Notes under the pieces: model-generated
What the model saw: only the letters and a program-made list of their open reading frames with translations
What the model was told of the DNA's origin: nothing
Database searches by the model: none
Position numbers and translations under genes: made by a program
NCBI GenBank assembly: GCA_003284445.1
Contig: QBVH01000003.1
Coordinates: 1 to 64,000, forward strand
DNA from: Prochlorococcus sp. AG-311-D23
Lineage (GTDB): Bacteria; Cyanobacteriota; Cyanobacteriia; PCC-6307; Cyanobiaceae
Reading direction: 5' to 3'
Length of the DNA: 64,000 bases
Shown: positions 36,095-44,135 of the stretch, piece by piece
Layout: every line of letters begins with the position of its first letter
How positions within the stretch are numbered: the first letter of the stretch is position 1

Positions 36095-37444
36095 TTATGC
36101 TTTACCAAGTGCTTTGTTCACGATGTCTTGTGCATCATGGACAATCTTTACAGATACATTAAGTGACAAAGCGAGCTCTTGAAGTGTCATGTCATCAAGA
36201 AAGATTTTTTCACCTTGCCTTAGCATGATCGATGGTAGAAGTAATTCATCTCCTAATTCTTTTCCTCGCAGTCCTTTTATGAGGTCTTGGCCCGTGAGTA
36301 GTCCTGTAACTATTTGTTCTTGCCCCCAATAAGGACTTGGAATTCCATACAGATGCAGTACGAAATTATTTATTTTATTAAGTCTTTTGCAAGACTTTAG
36401 TAATTCATTTTCAACAAGTTTGCCAACAACCCAGCTGCAGGTTCTTTTTTGATCAATTTTGGCAGGCAGATTTATTGTGGCTTCATCCATCGCTCTTAGA
36501 AAACTGCGAATACTTCCTACTCCATTCTCTTTTTGAGGTAAATCTTCGTAAGAATTCAGAGATGGTAAAGACTTCTTCGCTATTAAATACCATTCGTCAG
36601 ATAACCAGGCAAAACGGGATCCCGTTGATTTATAAAATATTTTCTGCATTGACTCAACTTGATTGATGACTTTTGTCGCACAATTAGAATCCACGGGTAT
36701 TAGCCCATCATTACTGGGTCGAAACCTTGTTAGCCCAACTGGAACAACTGCTGCTGAGAGGACTACAGGGAAATCTCCTTGCGCAAAACTATTTAGATCA
36801 TTGATGGTTCGTTCTAAAGCTTTCCCATCATTGATTTCAGGGCAAACAACAATTTGAGCATGAATTTGTATTTTTTTTTCTGAGCACCAAGCCAACTGAT
36901 TTAAAAGGTCAATAGCTTTAGGATTTCTCAGTAATTTTGACCTTAAAGAAGGTTCTGTTGCATGTACTGAGACGAATAAAGGGGTTAGTCTTTGTTGATC
37001 AATTCTCAACCAGTCTTGTTCGGAAAGATTTGTAAGTGTTAAGTAAGAACCATATAAAAAACTTAGCCTGTAGTCGTCATCTTTTAGATATAAGCTTTTT
37101 CTCTTTCCAGGGGGTTGTTGGTCAATAAAACAAAATGGACATTGATTATTGCATTGTTTTAATCCATCAAATAAAGCTTCAGTAAAAGCAAGTCCTAACT
37201 CATCGTCATAATCTTTTTCAATGTCAATGGTATGTTGTTTACCTTTTTCATCTAATATTATTAATTGAATATCCTCTTCAGCAATAAGAAATTTATAATC
37301 AATAAGATCTCTTGGCTTTACACCATTAATACTAATTAATTGATCTCCCACTTCAAATCCAAGCTCCTCACCTATTGAACCTTTTTCTATGGAAGCAACA
37401 ACAGCAGGTTTTATTTTGTTTTTAGTTATCTTTAATGTGCTCAT
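36095..37444 (-). CDS. DUF512 / radical-SAM-like Fe-S protein of cyanobacteria (TIGR03279 type)
   Basis: The 449 aa protein has an N-terminal PDZ-like domain (residues 10-70, VASIEKGSIGEELGFEVGDQLISINGV). A three-cysteine motif QCNNQCPFCFIDQ at about 96-108 (C-x3-C-x2-C) can ligate a 4Fe-4S cluster. The rest matches the DUF512 region. It is described in databases as a putative cyanobacterial Fe-S oxidoreductase; the reaction is unknown. It lies upstream of the TolC-like gene with a 37 bp gap and has a 391 bp divergent gap on its other side. Confidence 0.85.
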   Translation of the reverse strand: MSTLKITKNKIKPAVVASIEKGSIGEELGFEVGDQLISINGVKPRDLIDYKFLIAEEDIQLIILDEKGKQHTIDIEKDYDDELGLAFTEALFDGLKQCNNQCPFCFIDQQPPGKRKSLYLKDDDYRLSFLYGSYLTLTNLSEQDWLRIDQQRLTPLFVSVHATEPSLRSKLLRNPKAIDLLNQLAWCSEKKIQIHAQIVVCPEINDGKALERTINDLNSFAQGDFPVVLSAAVVPVGLTRFRPSNDGLIPVDSNCATKVINQVESMQKIFYKSTGSRFAWLSDEWYLIAKKSLPSLNSYEDLPQKENGVGSIRSFLRAMDEATINLPAKIDQKRTCSWVVGKLVENELLKSCKRLNKINNFVLHLYGIPSPYWGQEQIVTGLLTGQDLIKGLRGKELGDELLLPSIMLRQGEKIFLDDMTLQELALSLNVSVKIVHDAQDIVNKALGKA

Positions 37445-37623
37445 TTAGGCTCATAAAAAAGAAAATAAATTTTTTATACTTCACGGATATTTTGAAAAAA
37501 TTAAATTGATCTTGAAGAATCATATGTCTTTAATATAAGTAAATTTACAATAAAAAGTACTTAAGAAACTTTTTCGACTCATCTCTTTTTCTGAGGATTT
37601 TTAAAATTGGGCCTTGAAAAGCA

Positions 37624-37638
37624 TTGTAATCATTACAA
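37624..37638. promoter_or_regulatory. 15-bp palindrome TTGTAAT-C-ATTACAA, Fur/Zur-like 7-1-7
   Basis: Perfect 7-bp arms around one base. The layout and the central TAAT-N-ATTA match the 7-1-7 form of Fur-family boxes (TGATAAT-N-ATTATCA) at 5 of 7 positions per arm. It overlaps the left arm of the longer hairpin by 5 bp. That it is a Fur-family operator is inference. Confidence 0.4.
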
Positions 37639-37682
37639 ATAACAAAGTTTTTTAAAAATTTTTTAAAACTTTGTTATTTGTA
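37634..37682. repeat. 18-bp perfect inverted repeat with 13-nt A/T loop
   Basis: TACAAATAACAAAGTTTT (37634-37651) is exactly complementary to 37665-37682, with TTAAAAATTTTTT between. The stem is AT-rich with few G-C pairs, but the length is well beyond chance for a 391 bp region. It could be the terminator or body of a small RNA, or a regulatory element for the flanking genes. Confidence 0.7.
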
Positions 37683-37835
37683 TTTCGAAGACTGTTTGGT
37701 TTGGGTATCTACTTGAATGTAAATTCATAGAAGGTTGAGCTGAAAACCAACTCAGTTTTATTAATTCTGATTTACTCAAACAAGCCCACAAAGCCCATAA
37801 ATCAAGAAACGTCCTACCTGTCAAAGCCAAGGACA

Positions 37836-38495
37836 TTGCAATTTTGGGCTAGCACAATGGTTGTCCTGCCTGTTTTTGTTCAGGCTCCATGGGTTCATGT
37901 GTTTCCTTTTTCAGCTTTTTTATTTAGTTTCATAATATTTTTTCTTGGATTTTATTTACTTACATTTTGTAGTGATAGATGGTCCTCTATAGGTTCGCTA
38001 TTGGCTGGCGTGAGTTGGAGCTGGTTAGGAGGATGTCTTTTTTGGGGATGGTTAAGAGCTCATCCTGTGTGGCATTTGCCTGTTGAGTCAATAGCTTTGC
38101 CAATAGCACTAAGCCTCTTGAAAACTCGATGGAAAATTGGAGCCAGTTTCTATTTGGCATCTCTTTTAGGAACTGCTTTTACTGACGCAATGATTGTCTT
38201 AACAGGTGTCATGAAGGCTTGGCCTGAAGTTGTAGACGCGCCTTTTTCAGAAGCTTCCAAAATGTTGAGTTTCACTGCCGAACAATTATTGGAACCTTTT
38301 TCATTATTTGCCATTTTAATTGCGGCACTTTTAATAATTTTGATAGCAAATTGGATGCATCAAAAATCAAAAAATGAATCTTTATCTTCTGATGCTTGGG
38401 TTGTATCAAGTTCAGCTTTGACAACAACCTTATGGGTTGATGGCTTATTTTTTGCAACTACATTGATTCAGCCTCAACTAAGTGGATTGATCTGA
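37836..38495 (+). CDS. DUF3120 membrane protein
   Basis: The 219 aa protein has five to six hydrophobic segments; the conserved WSWLGGCLFWGWLRAHPVWH near residue 67 identifies the cyanobacterial/plant DUF3120 family of unknown function. The start is either TTG 37836 or ATG 37857; the first keeps more of the N-terminal helix. It lies 13 bp before nadB on the same strand and is probably in one transcript with it. Confidence 0.82.
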   Translation: MQFWASTMVVLPVFVQAPWVHVFPFSAFLFSFIIFFLGFYLLTFCSDRWSSIGSLLAGVSWSWLGGCLFWGWLRAHPVWHLPVESIALPIALSLLKTRWKIGASFYLASLLGTAFTDAMIVLTGVMKAWPEVVDAPFSEASKMLSFTAEQLLEPFSLFAILIAALLIILIANWMHQKSKNESLSSDAWVVSSSALTTTLWVDGLFFATTLIQPQLSGLI

Positions 38496-38508
38496 AAATT
38501 AATATTTT

Positions 38509-40209
38509 ATGGACTTAAATACTAGCTTTAATAGAAATGATATTTACTCAACTAGTTGGGACGTAATTGTTATTGGAGCAGGAGCTGCGGGCTTAATGTC
38601 TTCTCTTGAATTGCCATCAAATCTCAAGGTTTTACTGTTAAATCGTAATACTAGTAAGCGTTCTTCCAGTAGATGGGCACAAGGAGGAATGGCTGCTGTC
38701 ACGAGAATTGAAGATAGCGAGGATATTCATGCTTTGGATACCATTAAAGCTGGGGCTGGACTTTGTGATTCTGAAGCAGTTCAGATGTTTGTTCAGAACG
38801 CGCCGCGATTAGTAGATAGACTTTTGAAACTAGGAATGGAATTTGATAGAACCTCTGGAAAGTTATCTACAACTCTTGAGGCTGCTCACACTCATAGAAG
38901 AGTACTTCATGTAAAAGATAGAACTGGAAAAGCATTGGTGGATGTTCTGAATGAGCAAGTTGATCAAAGAGATAATGTTCTGCATCAAAGAGGAATAAGA
39001 GTGACTCAGATTTGGGTTGAAAGAGGACGATGTTTAGGGGTACAAGTTTTAGATGGACCAGCTTTGCGATGGATAAAAGCAAAGGCAGTAGTTTTAGCTT
39101 CCGGCGGGGGCGGACATTTGTTTGCGAACACTACAAATCCAACGCAAGCTTCAGGTGAGGGAATTGCCTTGGCATGGAGAGCCGGGGCTTTCATAGAAGA
39201 TCTCGAATTTTTTCAGTTTCATCCAACGGCTCTGAAATTGGATAATGCGCCTTCGTTTTTAATTTCTGAAGCGTTAAGAGGGGAGGGTGCTGTGTTAGTA
39301 GATTCTCTCGGAGAGAGCCCCGTAGATCAACTTGAAGGGAAAGATCTTGCATCAAGAGATCAAGTCAGCAGAGCATTGTTTAAAGCAATGCAAAAGCAAA
39401 AAGTCGATCACATTGGTCTTGACGTCAAATCCATTGCTGTTGATGATATTGAAGCGCGTTTTCCAACAATTTTTCAAAGGTGCAGAGAGCTTGGTTTAGA
39501 ACCTTTAAAAGAAATGATACCCATAGCTCCATCTGCTCATTATTGGATGGGTGGTGTCGCTACCAACTTGAAGGCACAAACAAATATTGAAGGACTTTTT
39601 GCTATCGGTGAGGTCGCATGTACTGGTCTTCATGGTGCAAATAGGCTTGCAAGCAATTCATTAATGGAATGTTTAGTTTTTGCAAATCAAATGCGAAATA
39701 TTGAATTAAATGATTTCAATACTTACGATATATCAGGAAACAATTTAAGTTTTAACAAATCTAATCTTCGATTTACTAAAGATAAAGGAACTCAGTATTT
39801 ATCAAAAGAAATTGAAAAACTTAGACAATTATGCTGGCGTGAAGCTGGAGTTGACCGATCACTGAAAGGAATGAGCTCTGCTCTTGCAAAAGTTAAAAAA
39901 GATTATCAATATCTTATAAAAGAACCGCTATTAAATTTGGTTTTTTCTCAGTCAAAATATGCGATTCATGCATTCGATGAAGTTACTAGAAAAGACCTTA
40001 ATTTGCTGATTGATTTGAGTAATCGACAAATGTCAAGTTTGCTTATGTTGGAGGCTTGTTTATTTCGTAAAGAGAGTAGAGGAGGGCACTTTAGAGATGA
40101 CTGTCCTACTTCCGTTCCTTTTTGGCAATGTCATACTCGTCAAATAAAAGGAAAGAATATTCACACAAGACCCATTGGCTCTAAAGCTGAGGTCCTTAAA
40201 AATCTTTAG
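38509..40209 (+). CDS. nadB: L-aspartate oxidase
   Basis: This FAD enzyme converts aspartate to iminoaspartate, the first step of NAD synthesis. The 566 aa protein has the FAD-binding VIGAGAAGLMSSLELP near residue 20, SSRWAQGGMAAVT near 55 and a substrate-region His in EAAHTHRRVLH near 125. GEVACTGLHGANRLASNSLMEC follows near 365. The C-terminal helical domain is complete. The 3' end overlaps the convergent VKOR gene by 14 bp. NadA is not in the window. Confidence 0.94.
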   Translation: MDLNTSFNRNDIYSTSWDVIVIGAGAAGLMSSLELPSNLKVLLLNRNTSKRSSSRWAQGGMAAVTRIEDSEDIHALDTIKAGAGLCDSEAVQMFVQNAPRLVDRLLKLGMEFDRTSGKLSTTLEAAHTHRRVLHVKDRTGKALVDVLNEQVDQRDNVLHQRGIRVTQIWVERGRCLGVQVLDGPALRWIKAKAVVLASGGGGHLFANTTNPTQASGEGIALAWRAGAFIEDLEFFQFHPTALKLDNAPSFLISEALRGEGAVLVDSLGESPVDQLEGKDLASRDQVSRALFKAMQKQKVDHIGLDVKSIAVDDIEARFPTIFQRCRELGLEPLKEMIPIAPSAHYWMGGVATNLKAQTNIEGLFAIGEVACTGLHGANRLASNSLMECLVFANQMRNIELNDFNTYDISGNNLSFNKSNLRFTKDKGTQYLSKEIEKLRQLCWREAGVDRSLKGMSSALAKVKKDYQYLIKEPLLNLVFSQSKYAIHAFDEVTRKDLNLLIDLSNRQMSSLLMLEACLFRKESRGGHFRDDCPTSVPFWQCHTRQIKGKNIHTRPIGSKAEVLKNL

Positions 40210-41137
40210 AGTTTTTATAATTTGTAAGTTCAGCTAATTCTTTTAGGCTTTTAACTCCTGAATCAATTGAACCGTTGATTTCCCAAGAAGGGAATCCTGT
40301 TATTCCTTTAGCTTCGCAAAGTTCTCTTTTGTTATTAAATCCATCTTTAGCGCATTCAACTAAATTTAATTTTTCTGCAGCGACCTTCCCGAACATTTCT
40401 TTTTGATCATGACAATGGGGACACCAATAAGCGTTAAACATTACAGCTCCTTCTTGTGTTAGATGTTCAGCGAGTTTGATTTTCTCAGGAGAACTTATCG
40501 CGATTACCGCAGGTGGCATACCTTGGATATTATTAGAAACTTCCTTAGCAGATGGGTCAACTGATGATGACCATATTAGTCCTGCTAAAAGAACTGCTAC
40601 TGACATAACAAAACCTCTAAAAAATAACTTTCCATAATCTTCCCATCCACCTCCTAATACGCTCAACAATAGAAGTGAAAATGATATAAGACAAGAAAGA
40701 AGACAGAAAAAACAGAAAGCTTTTATTTTAAATATCATTACTGAGATTAAAATTAAGCTAAAAACAAAAGTCGATATAGATATATAAAAAGATCCCCACC
40801 ATGCAAATTTTGATATATTATTATTTTTATTTTTCAGGATAGGTATTAACGGTAATATCGCCATTAATAATATTAAAAAATAACTGATTAAACCTACTAA
40901 AGATAATGGAATAGAATAAGTATTTGTTTGAATTATATTTCCCCAAGGACTATTTAGAACTTTATCGCACCCCTCTAATCCACCTAGACAGTTTAAATTT
41001 CCTATTAAACCCCATTTATTCAATGTTATTGATCCTGTATCAATAACTCCAACAGTTGATAATATAGCTATTGCAACTCTCGCCCATTTAGAGCCCAGAT
41101 CTTGGCGACGTCGACTTTTTAGTCTTGAAGATCCCAT
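40196..41137 (-). CDS. Vitamin K epoxide reductase (VKOR)-thioredoxin-like fusion protein
   Basis: The 313 aa protein forms disulfide bonds in the periplasm or lumen. The VKOR domain (about residues 15-170) has four or more transmembrane helices, loop cysteines in NCLGGLEGC and the active CFFC. A thioredoxin/DsbA-like domain follows, with YWCPHCHDQ near residue 238. Such fusions are known in cyanobacteria and plants (LTO1), where they oxidise cysteines of lumenal proteins and help photosystem II assembly. It is convergent with nadB. Confidence 0.92.
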   Translation of the reverse strand: MGSSRLKSRRRQDLGSKWARVAIAILSTVGVIDTGSITLNKWGLIGNLNCLGGLEGCDKVLNSPWGNIIQTNTYSIPLSLVGLISYFLILLMAILPLIPILKNKNNNISKFAWWGSFYISISTFVFSLILISVMIFKIKAFCFFCLLSCLISFSLLLLSVLGGGWEDYGKLFFRGFVMSVAVLLAGLIWSSSVDPSAKEVSNNIQGMPPAVIAISSPEKIKLAEHLTQEGAVMFNAYWCPHCHDQKEMFGKVAAEKLNLVECAKDGFNNKRELCEAKGITGFPSWEINGSIDSGVKSLKELAELTNYKNSKDF

Positions 41138-41174
41138 TCAAAAGTTCTCAATGAATAAATTTTTTTGTTATTCT

Positions 41175-41189
41175 AATGAATAATTCATT
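41175..41189. repeat. 15-bp palindrome AATGAAT-A-ATTCATT
   Basis: Perfect 7-bp arms in the 178 bp gap upstream of the VKOR gene. It may be an operator, but AT-rich palindromes of this size can arise by chance. Confidence 0.3.
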
Positions 41190-41315
41190 TAAAGGCTGAA
41201 TAATCTAAATCATTTTCAATGTTCTTTATATTTTGAAAACCATTTAAGTATTTGACTGGTTGTTAAATATAAACTTCTTTAACTAATTTAGTACAAATAA
41301 GAGTGATTTATTTAT

Positions 41316-41408
41316 TCAAATTAATTTAATAGCTTTCAGGGCTTTTTGAATCAAGAATGCTGCAGAAAGACCTGCCCCAACAAAAACTAAGTAAAAAAGA
41401 ATTCCCAT
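41316..41408 (-). CDS. petL: Cytochrome b6f complex subunit PetL (probable)
   Basis: The 30 aa peptide from ATG 41408 is almost entirely one transmembrane helix (ILFYLVFVGAGLSAAFLI) and ends in KALKAIKLI, as PetL peptides do (typically ..KAIKLI). PetL is a small stabilising subunit of the thylakoid b6f complex. The identification is from memory of the family pattern and is moderately sure. Confidence 0.72.
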   Translation of the reverse strand: MGILFYLVFVGAGLSAAFLIQKALKAIKLI

Positions 41409-41470
41409 TTGATTAAAATCTCTCAACTAATAATAGTACATCAGTGCTTTATCTTTTGAATTTATTAATT

Positions 41471-41872
41471 TTAATCTTGAATATATTGTTTGCCAGCTAT
41501 TAGGCATTGCTCTGCTCGCTGTAATTCTCGACCAATATAAATGGCATGATCTAAATGACTGATGGGGAATGGACCCTGACCCTCGGAGATTTTAATACCT
41601 AATTGCTTGGCACTTTCTCCTCTGTAAATATTGCTTGGTTGATTTCTAGTTTTTGCTTTACAACTAATAGGTTCTCCGGACTCTGGGTCAGTAGCGCGAC
41701 CTTTTTGATCAATATCATTTAAATAATGTTCAAGTATTAACTCATTCGTCTTGGATTCAATTTTTATTATGAAATAACCTTTTGGGTCAAGCTCTATGTG
41801 CCTCTTGGATAATTTTTCGTCTAAAAGCCTTATGGAGTTAATTAAGCCTTCTTGAATATCTTGATTGTTCAT
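41471..41872 (-). CDS. DUF4346 protein
   Basis: The 133 aa soluble protein has the conserved stretch LDPKGYFIIKIE near residue 29 and DHAIYIGRELQRAEQCL near the C-terminus, the pattern of cyanobacterial DUF4346 proteins. The family is sometimes linked to a pterin-binding fold; no reaction is known. It starts at ATG 41872 and has no membrane segment. It lies between petL and a small membrane protein on the same strand. Confidence 0.75.
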   Translation of the reverse strand: MNNQDIQEGLINSIRLLDEKLSKRHIELDPKGYFIIKIESKTNELILEHYLNDIDQKGRATDPESGEPISCKAKTRNQPSNIYRGESAKQLGIKISEGQGPFPISHLDHAIYIGRELQRAEQCLIAGKQYIQD

Positions 41873-41955
41873 TTTTTTAATTTACTAATTAAAAAGAGGA
41901 TGTACAAGCTACATGTTTGGTTGCGACCATATTTTTAGATTTTTCTTTATAAGAT

Positions 41956-42222
41956 TTATCCTGAAATAAAGCTTTTTAACATCAGAAATATAAGTAGGTT
42001 TACAAAAATAAAAGATAAATAAACCACACCTGGATTCTTCAAACCTGCTGGTGCTGTTAATTCATAGCCAAAAATAGTAATAACACCTTGAGTCCCTTTA
42101 TCTTTATAGCTGAAAATTCCTTTAGCAAAGAAAGGTTTTTCTTCATCAGAATCAATTTTACCTTCATCTATGGAAAGCGATTTATCTGTCTCAGGAGGAT
42201 CTAGTAAATTGTTGTCTTTCAC
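41956..42222 (-). CDS. Small conserved membrane protein, 88 aa
   Basis: The protein has an acidic, disordered N-terminal 35 residues, then a stretch FFAKGIFSYKDKGTQGVITIFGYELTAPAG and a single C-terminal membrane helix (VVYLSFIFVNLLIFLML). It starts at GTG 42222 with GGAG-like upstream context. The layout recalls small thylakoid proteins, but it lacks the E-x-x-N-G-R motif of Hli proteins. I do not recognise a family. It is 31 bp downstream of the GNAT-like gene and may share its transcript. Confidence 0.55.
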   Translation of the reverse strand: MKDNNLLDPPETDKSLSIDEGKIDSDEEKPFFAKGIFSYKDKGTQGVITIFGYELTAPAGLKNPGVVYLSFIFVNLLIFLMLKSFISG

Positions 42223-42253
42223 TTAGATTAGATCTTTAATTTTTCTGAAGTTA

Positions 42254-43498
42254 CTATATGTTTGATAGTTTTGGCTCTTCAAACTTAAAAGGTACTTCAT
42301 TATTTGTAGCGTTTATTTGATCAAGCATTAACTTATTTGCTTTTGGTAGCCATTCTCTTATTAATGAGTCCATAGGTAAGTTGTACCATCTATGAAGACT
42401 TGCGTTGGGTTTAGCAATAAAACCTCTTCGTTTTTTATGACTTCCTCCCGCTCCAGGATCAAAATATTTTATATTATTTGATATTGCCCACTCAATCGGG
42501 GAGTAATAACAAGCTTCAAAATGTAAATTATCTATACTTTTTTCGGCACCCCAATATCTACCCCAAAGCATACTTTCATTTTTTACACATAAGGACATTC
42601 CAATAGTTTTATCAATTCCTTCTTCCTTTGCTTCAAATAAAACAATATTTTCTTTGAGTTCTGTTGACGCAAGTTCAGTAAAAAATGATTCAGTGAGGTA
42701 TTTACTTCCCCATACTCCCCATCTTGAACAATGAAGCTCATAAAAGTAATGCATTTTTTTTAAATTCATCTCATTTATTTGAGACCCACTCCGAGCTTCA
42801 ACTTTTACTCCACATTTTTTAATACTTTCTCTTTCTCTCTTAATATTTCTACGTTGATTTGAATTAAATTTTTTTAGAAAATCAGAAAAACTATTTTCTT
42901 CATTCAATTGCAACAAACTTTGTTGGTTGATCCACTTAGCGCAATTTAGAGATTCAGCTACTTTCATCCATTTTGGATCTACATATAAAAAATTACAACT
43001 GAGAATATTATTATGTTTGGCAAAACTATCAATTTCAGAGAATAGTATTTGTGTGAGTTCTCTCTCGTTAACTCCCTCTGCAAAAAGAAAACGATAACCC
43101 TCTATTGGACTTAATGGGCTCATTCCTATTAGTTTTGGATAATATTGAATTCCCATATCTTGAGCTAGTTGAACAAAGGCATTATCAAAAATAAATTCTC
43201 CATAACTATGAGATTTAAGATAGAGAGGTGCACATGCAATTAAATCATTTTCACTCCAAGCAGAGAGAAATAATGGTTGCCATCCATATTTTGTACTAAC
43301 ACTTTTTGATCTTTCTAATGCATTTAACCAATCCCACTTGTAAAAAGGAGTTGAATTTTCTTTTAAGAAATTATTCCAAATAATTTTAGGGATCTCTTCG
43401 ATTGATGCATGCCATTTGATTTTGATATTTTGCATTTCTTTTATAGTAAATCTATACTTATGATTAATTATTTCTAAAATATCTGATAAGTAATTCAT
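42254..43498 (-). CDS. FemAB/GNAT-like acyltransferase family (DUF482)
   Basis: A 414 aa cytosolic protein of the DUF482 (FemAB-like) group, sometimes described as a peptidoglycan-biosynthesis-related acyltransferase. Conserved regions include FNSNQRRNIKRERESIKK near residue 213, the GNAT-like middle KKMHYFYELHCSRWG near 245, and EACYYSPIEWAISNNIKYFDPGAGGSHKKRRGF near 345. Its true substrate is unknown. The start overlaps the 3' end of the RibD-like gene by 35 bp on the same strand. Confidence 0.85.
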   Translation of the reverse strand: MNYLSDILEIINHKYRFTIKEMQNIKIKWHASIEEIPKIIWNNFLKENSTPFYKWDWLNALERSKSVSTKYGWQPLFLSAWSENDLIACAPLYLKSHSYGEFIFDNAFVQLAQDMGIQYYPKLIGMSPLSPIEGYRFLFAEGVNERELTQILFSEIDSFAKHNNILSCNFLYVDPKWMKVAESLNCAKWINQQSLLQLNEENSFSDFLKKFNSNQRRNIKRERESIKKCGVKVEARSGSQINEMNLKKMHYFYELHCSRWGVWGSKYLTESFFTELASTELKENIVLFEAKEEGIDKTIGMSLCVKNESMLWGRYWGAEKSIDNLHFEACYYSPIEWAISNNIKYFDPGAGGSHKKRRGFIAKPNASLHRWYNLPMDSLIREWLPKANKLMLDQINATNNEVPFKFEEPKLSNI

Positions 43499-44135
43499 TA
43501 TTGCCTAGCTTTTTGCTTTCTTTTAGAATCCAGTTATTTTTTTTATTCATAATTGTATTTAGGTTTCTTAATTCAGATGAAACCCAGCAGTAATCTCCTC
43601 CTAAAAGATGAGGCGTAATAGTGATTTGTAATTCATCTATTAGGTCCTCTAAAAGAAAAGCTGATATAAGATTTGCCCCTCCAAGTAATACAATTTTCGT
43701 AATACCTTTCTGATATAAATCATCAAGAGAATCACGCCATGTAAATTTTAAATTGATTCTTTTATCGAATCCATTAGGAAGCATAATCTTATTTTTTGTA
43801 TCTTGCTTTTGGATCAACCATCTTTGAAGAGGTTGTTTAAAAAAAAGCCAATTGGCTGGGAAATCTATTTGATTGCTAGCTATCAGAGCAACTGGCTGTT
43901 CATTTTTCCCTTCTGAAGTTCTTTGTTTTAATAAGTTTTTATTTTTAATGACACAAATTGATTGATGAGCTCTCAGCGTTTGCCCTCCCATTAAAATCCC
44001 ATCTGCCCAAGCAATCGATTCTTCTAAAACGAATCGATCGCCAGACTGACCTAATTGAGTTTCCCCCCCCCCTGGATATGCGATACGTCCGTCAATACTA
44101 GAAGCTAAAACTAATTTAACCCATTTTTTTTTCAA
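43464..44135 (-). CDS. RibD C-terminal-domain reductase
   Basis: The protein has only the reductase half of RibD (223 aa) and no deaminase domain. The N-terminal LVLASSIDGRIAYPGGG is the family's NADPH/substrate strand-turn; LLGGANLISAFLLEDLIDELQITITPHLLGGG-like features follow in the last third. It could act in riboflavin synthesis or reduce another pterin or pyrimidine. The 5' region holds a run of ten G on the coding strand. The start is TTG 44135, immediately after the stop of the PTPS gene. Confidence 0.85.
   Translation of the reverse strand: MKKKWVKLVLASSIDGRIAYPGGGETQLGQSGDRFVLEESIAWADGILMGGQTLRAHQSICVIKNKNLLKQRTSEGKNEQPVALIASNQIDFPANWLFFKQPLQRWLIQKQDTKNKIMLPNGFDKRINLKFTWRDSLDDLYQKGITKIVLLGGANLISAFLLEDLIDELQITITPHLLGGDYCWVSSELRNLNTIMNKKNNWILKESKKLGNNELLIRYFRNN
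44063..44072. repeat. C10 (G10 on coding strand) homopolymer in the RibD-like gene
   Basis: Ten consecutive C on the plus strand encode part of PGGG in the minus-strand gene, near codons 22-25. This is rare in an AT-rich genome and is a natural site for replication or transcription slippage. Confidence 0.95.

Larger units (their letters stand above)
37445..37835. other. 391 bp divergent intergenic region
   Basis: It lies between the DUF512 gene (minus) and the DUF3120 gene (plus). No ORF of note was seen. It holds a 15-bp palindrome (37624-37638) and an 18-bp perfect hairpin (37634-37682), listed separately. Both flanking genes read outward, so the hairpin is not the terminator of either. 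A small RNA could lie here, but I found no sequence matching one I know. Confidence 0.6.

Noticed and set aside
36058..36108. Longer N-terminus for the TolC-like gene
   Set aside because: It overlaps the upstream DUF512 gene and puts polar residues before the signal peptide.
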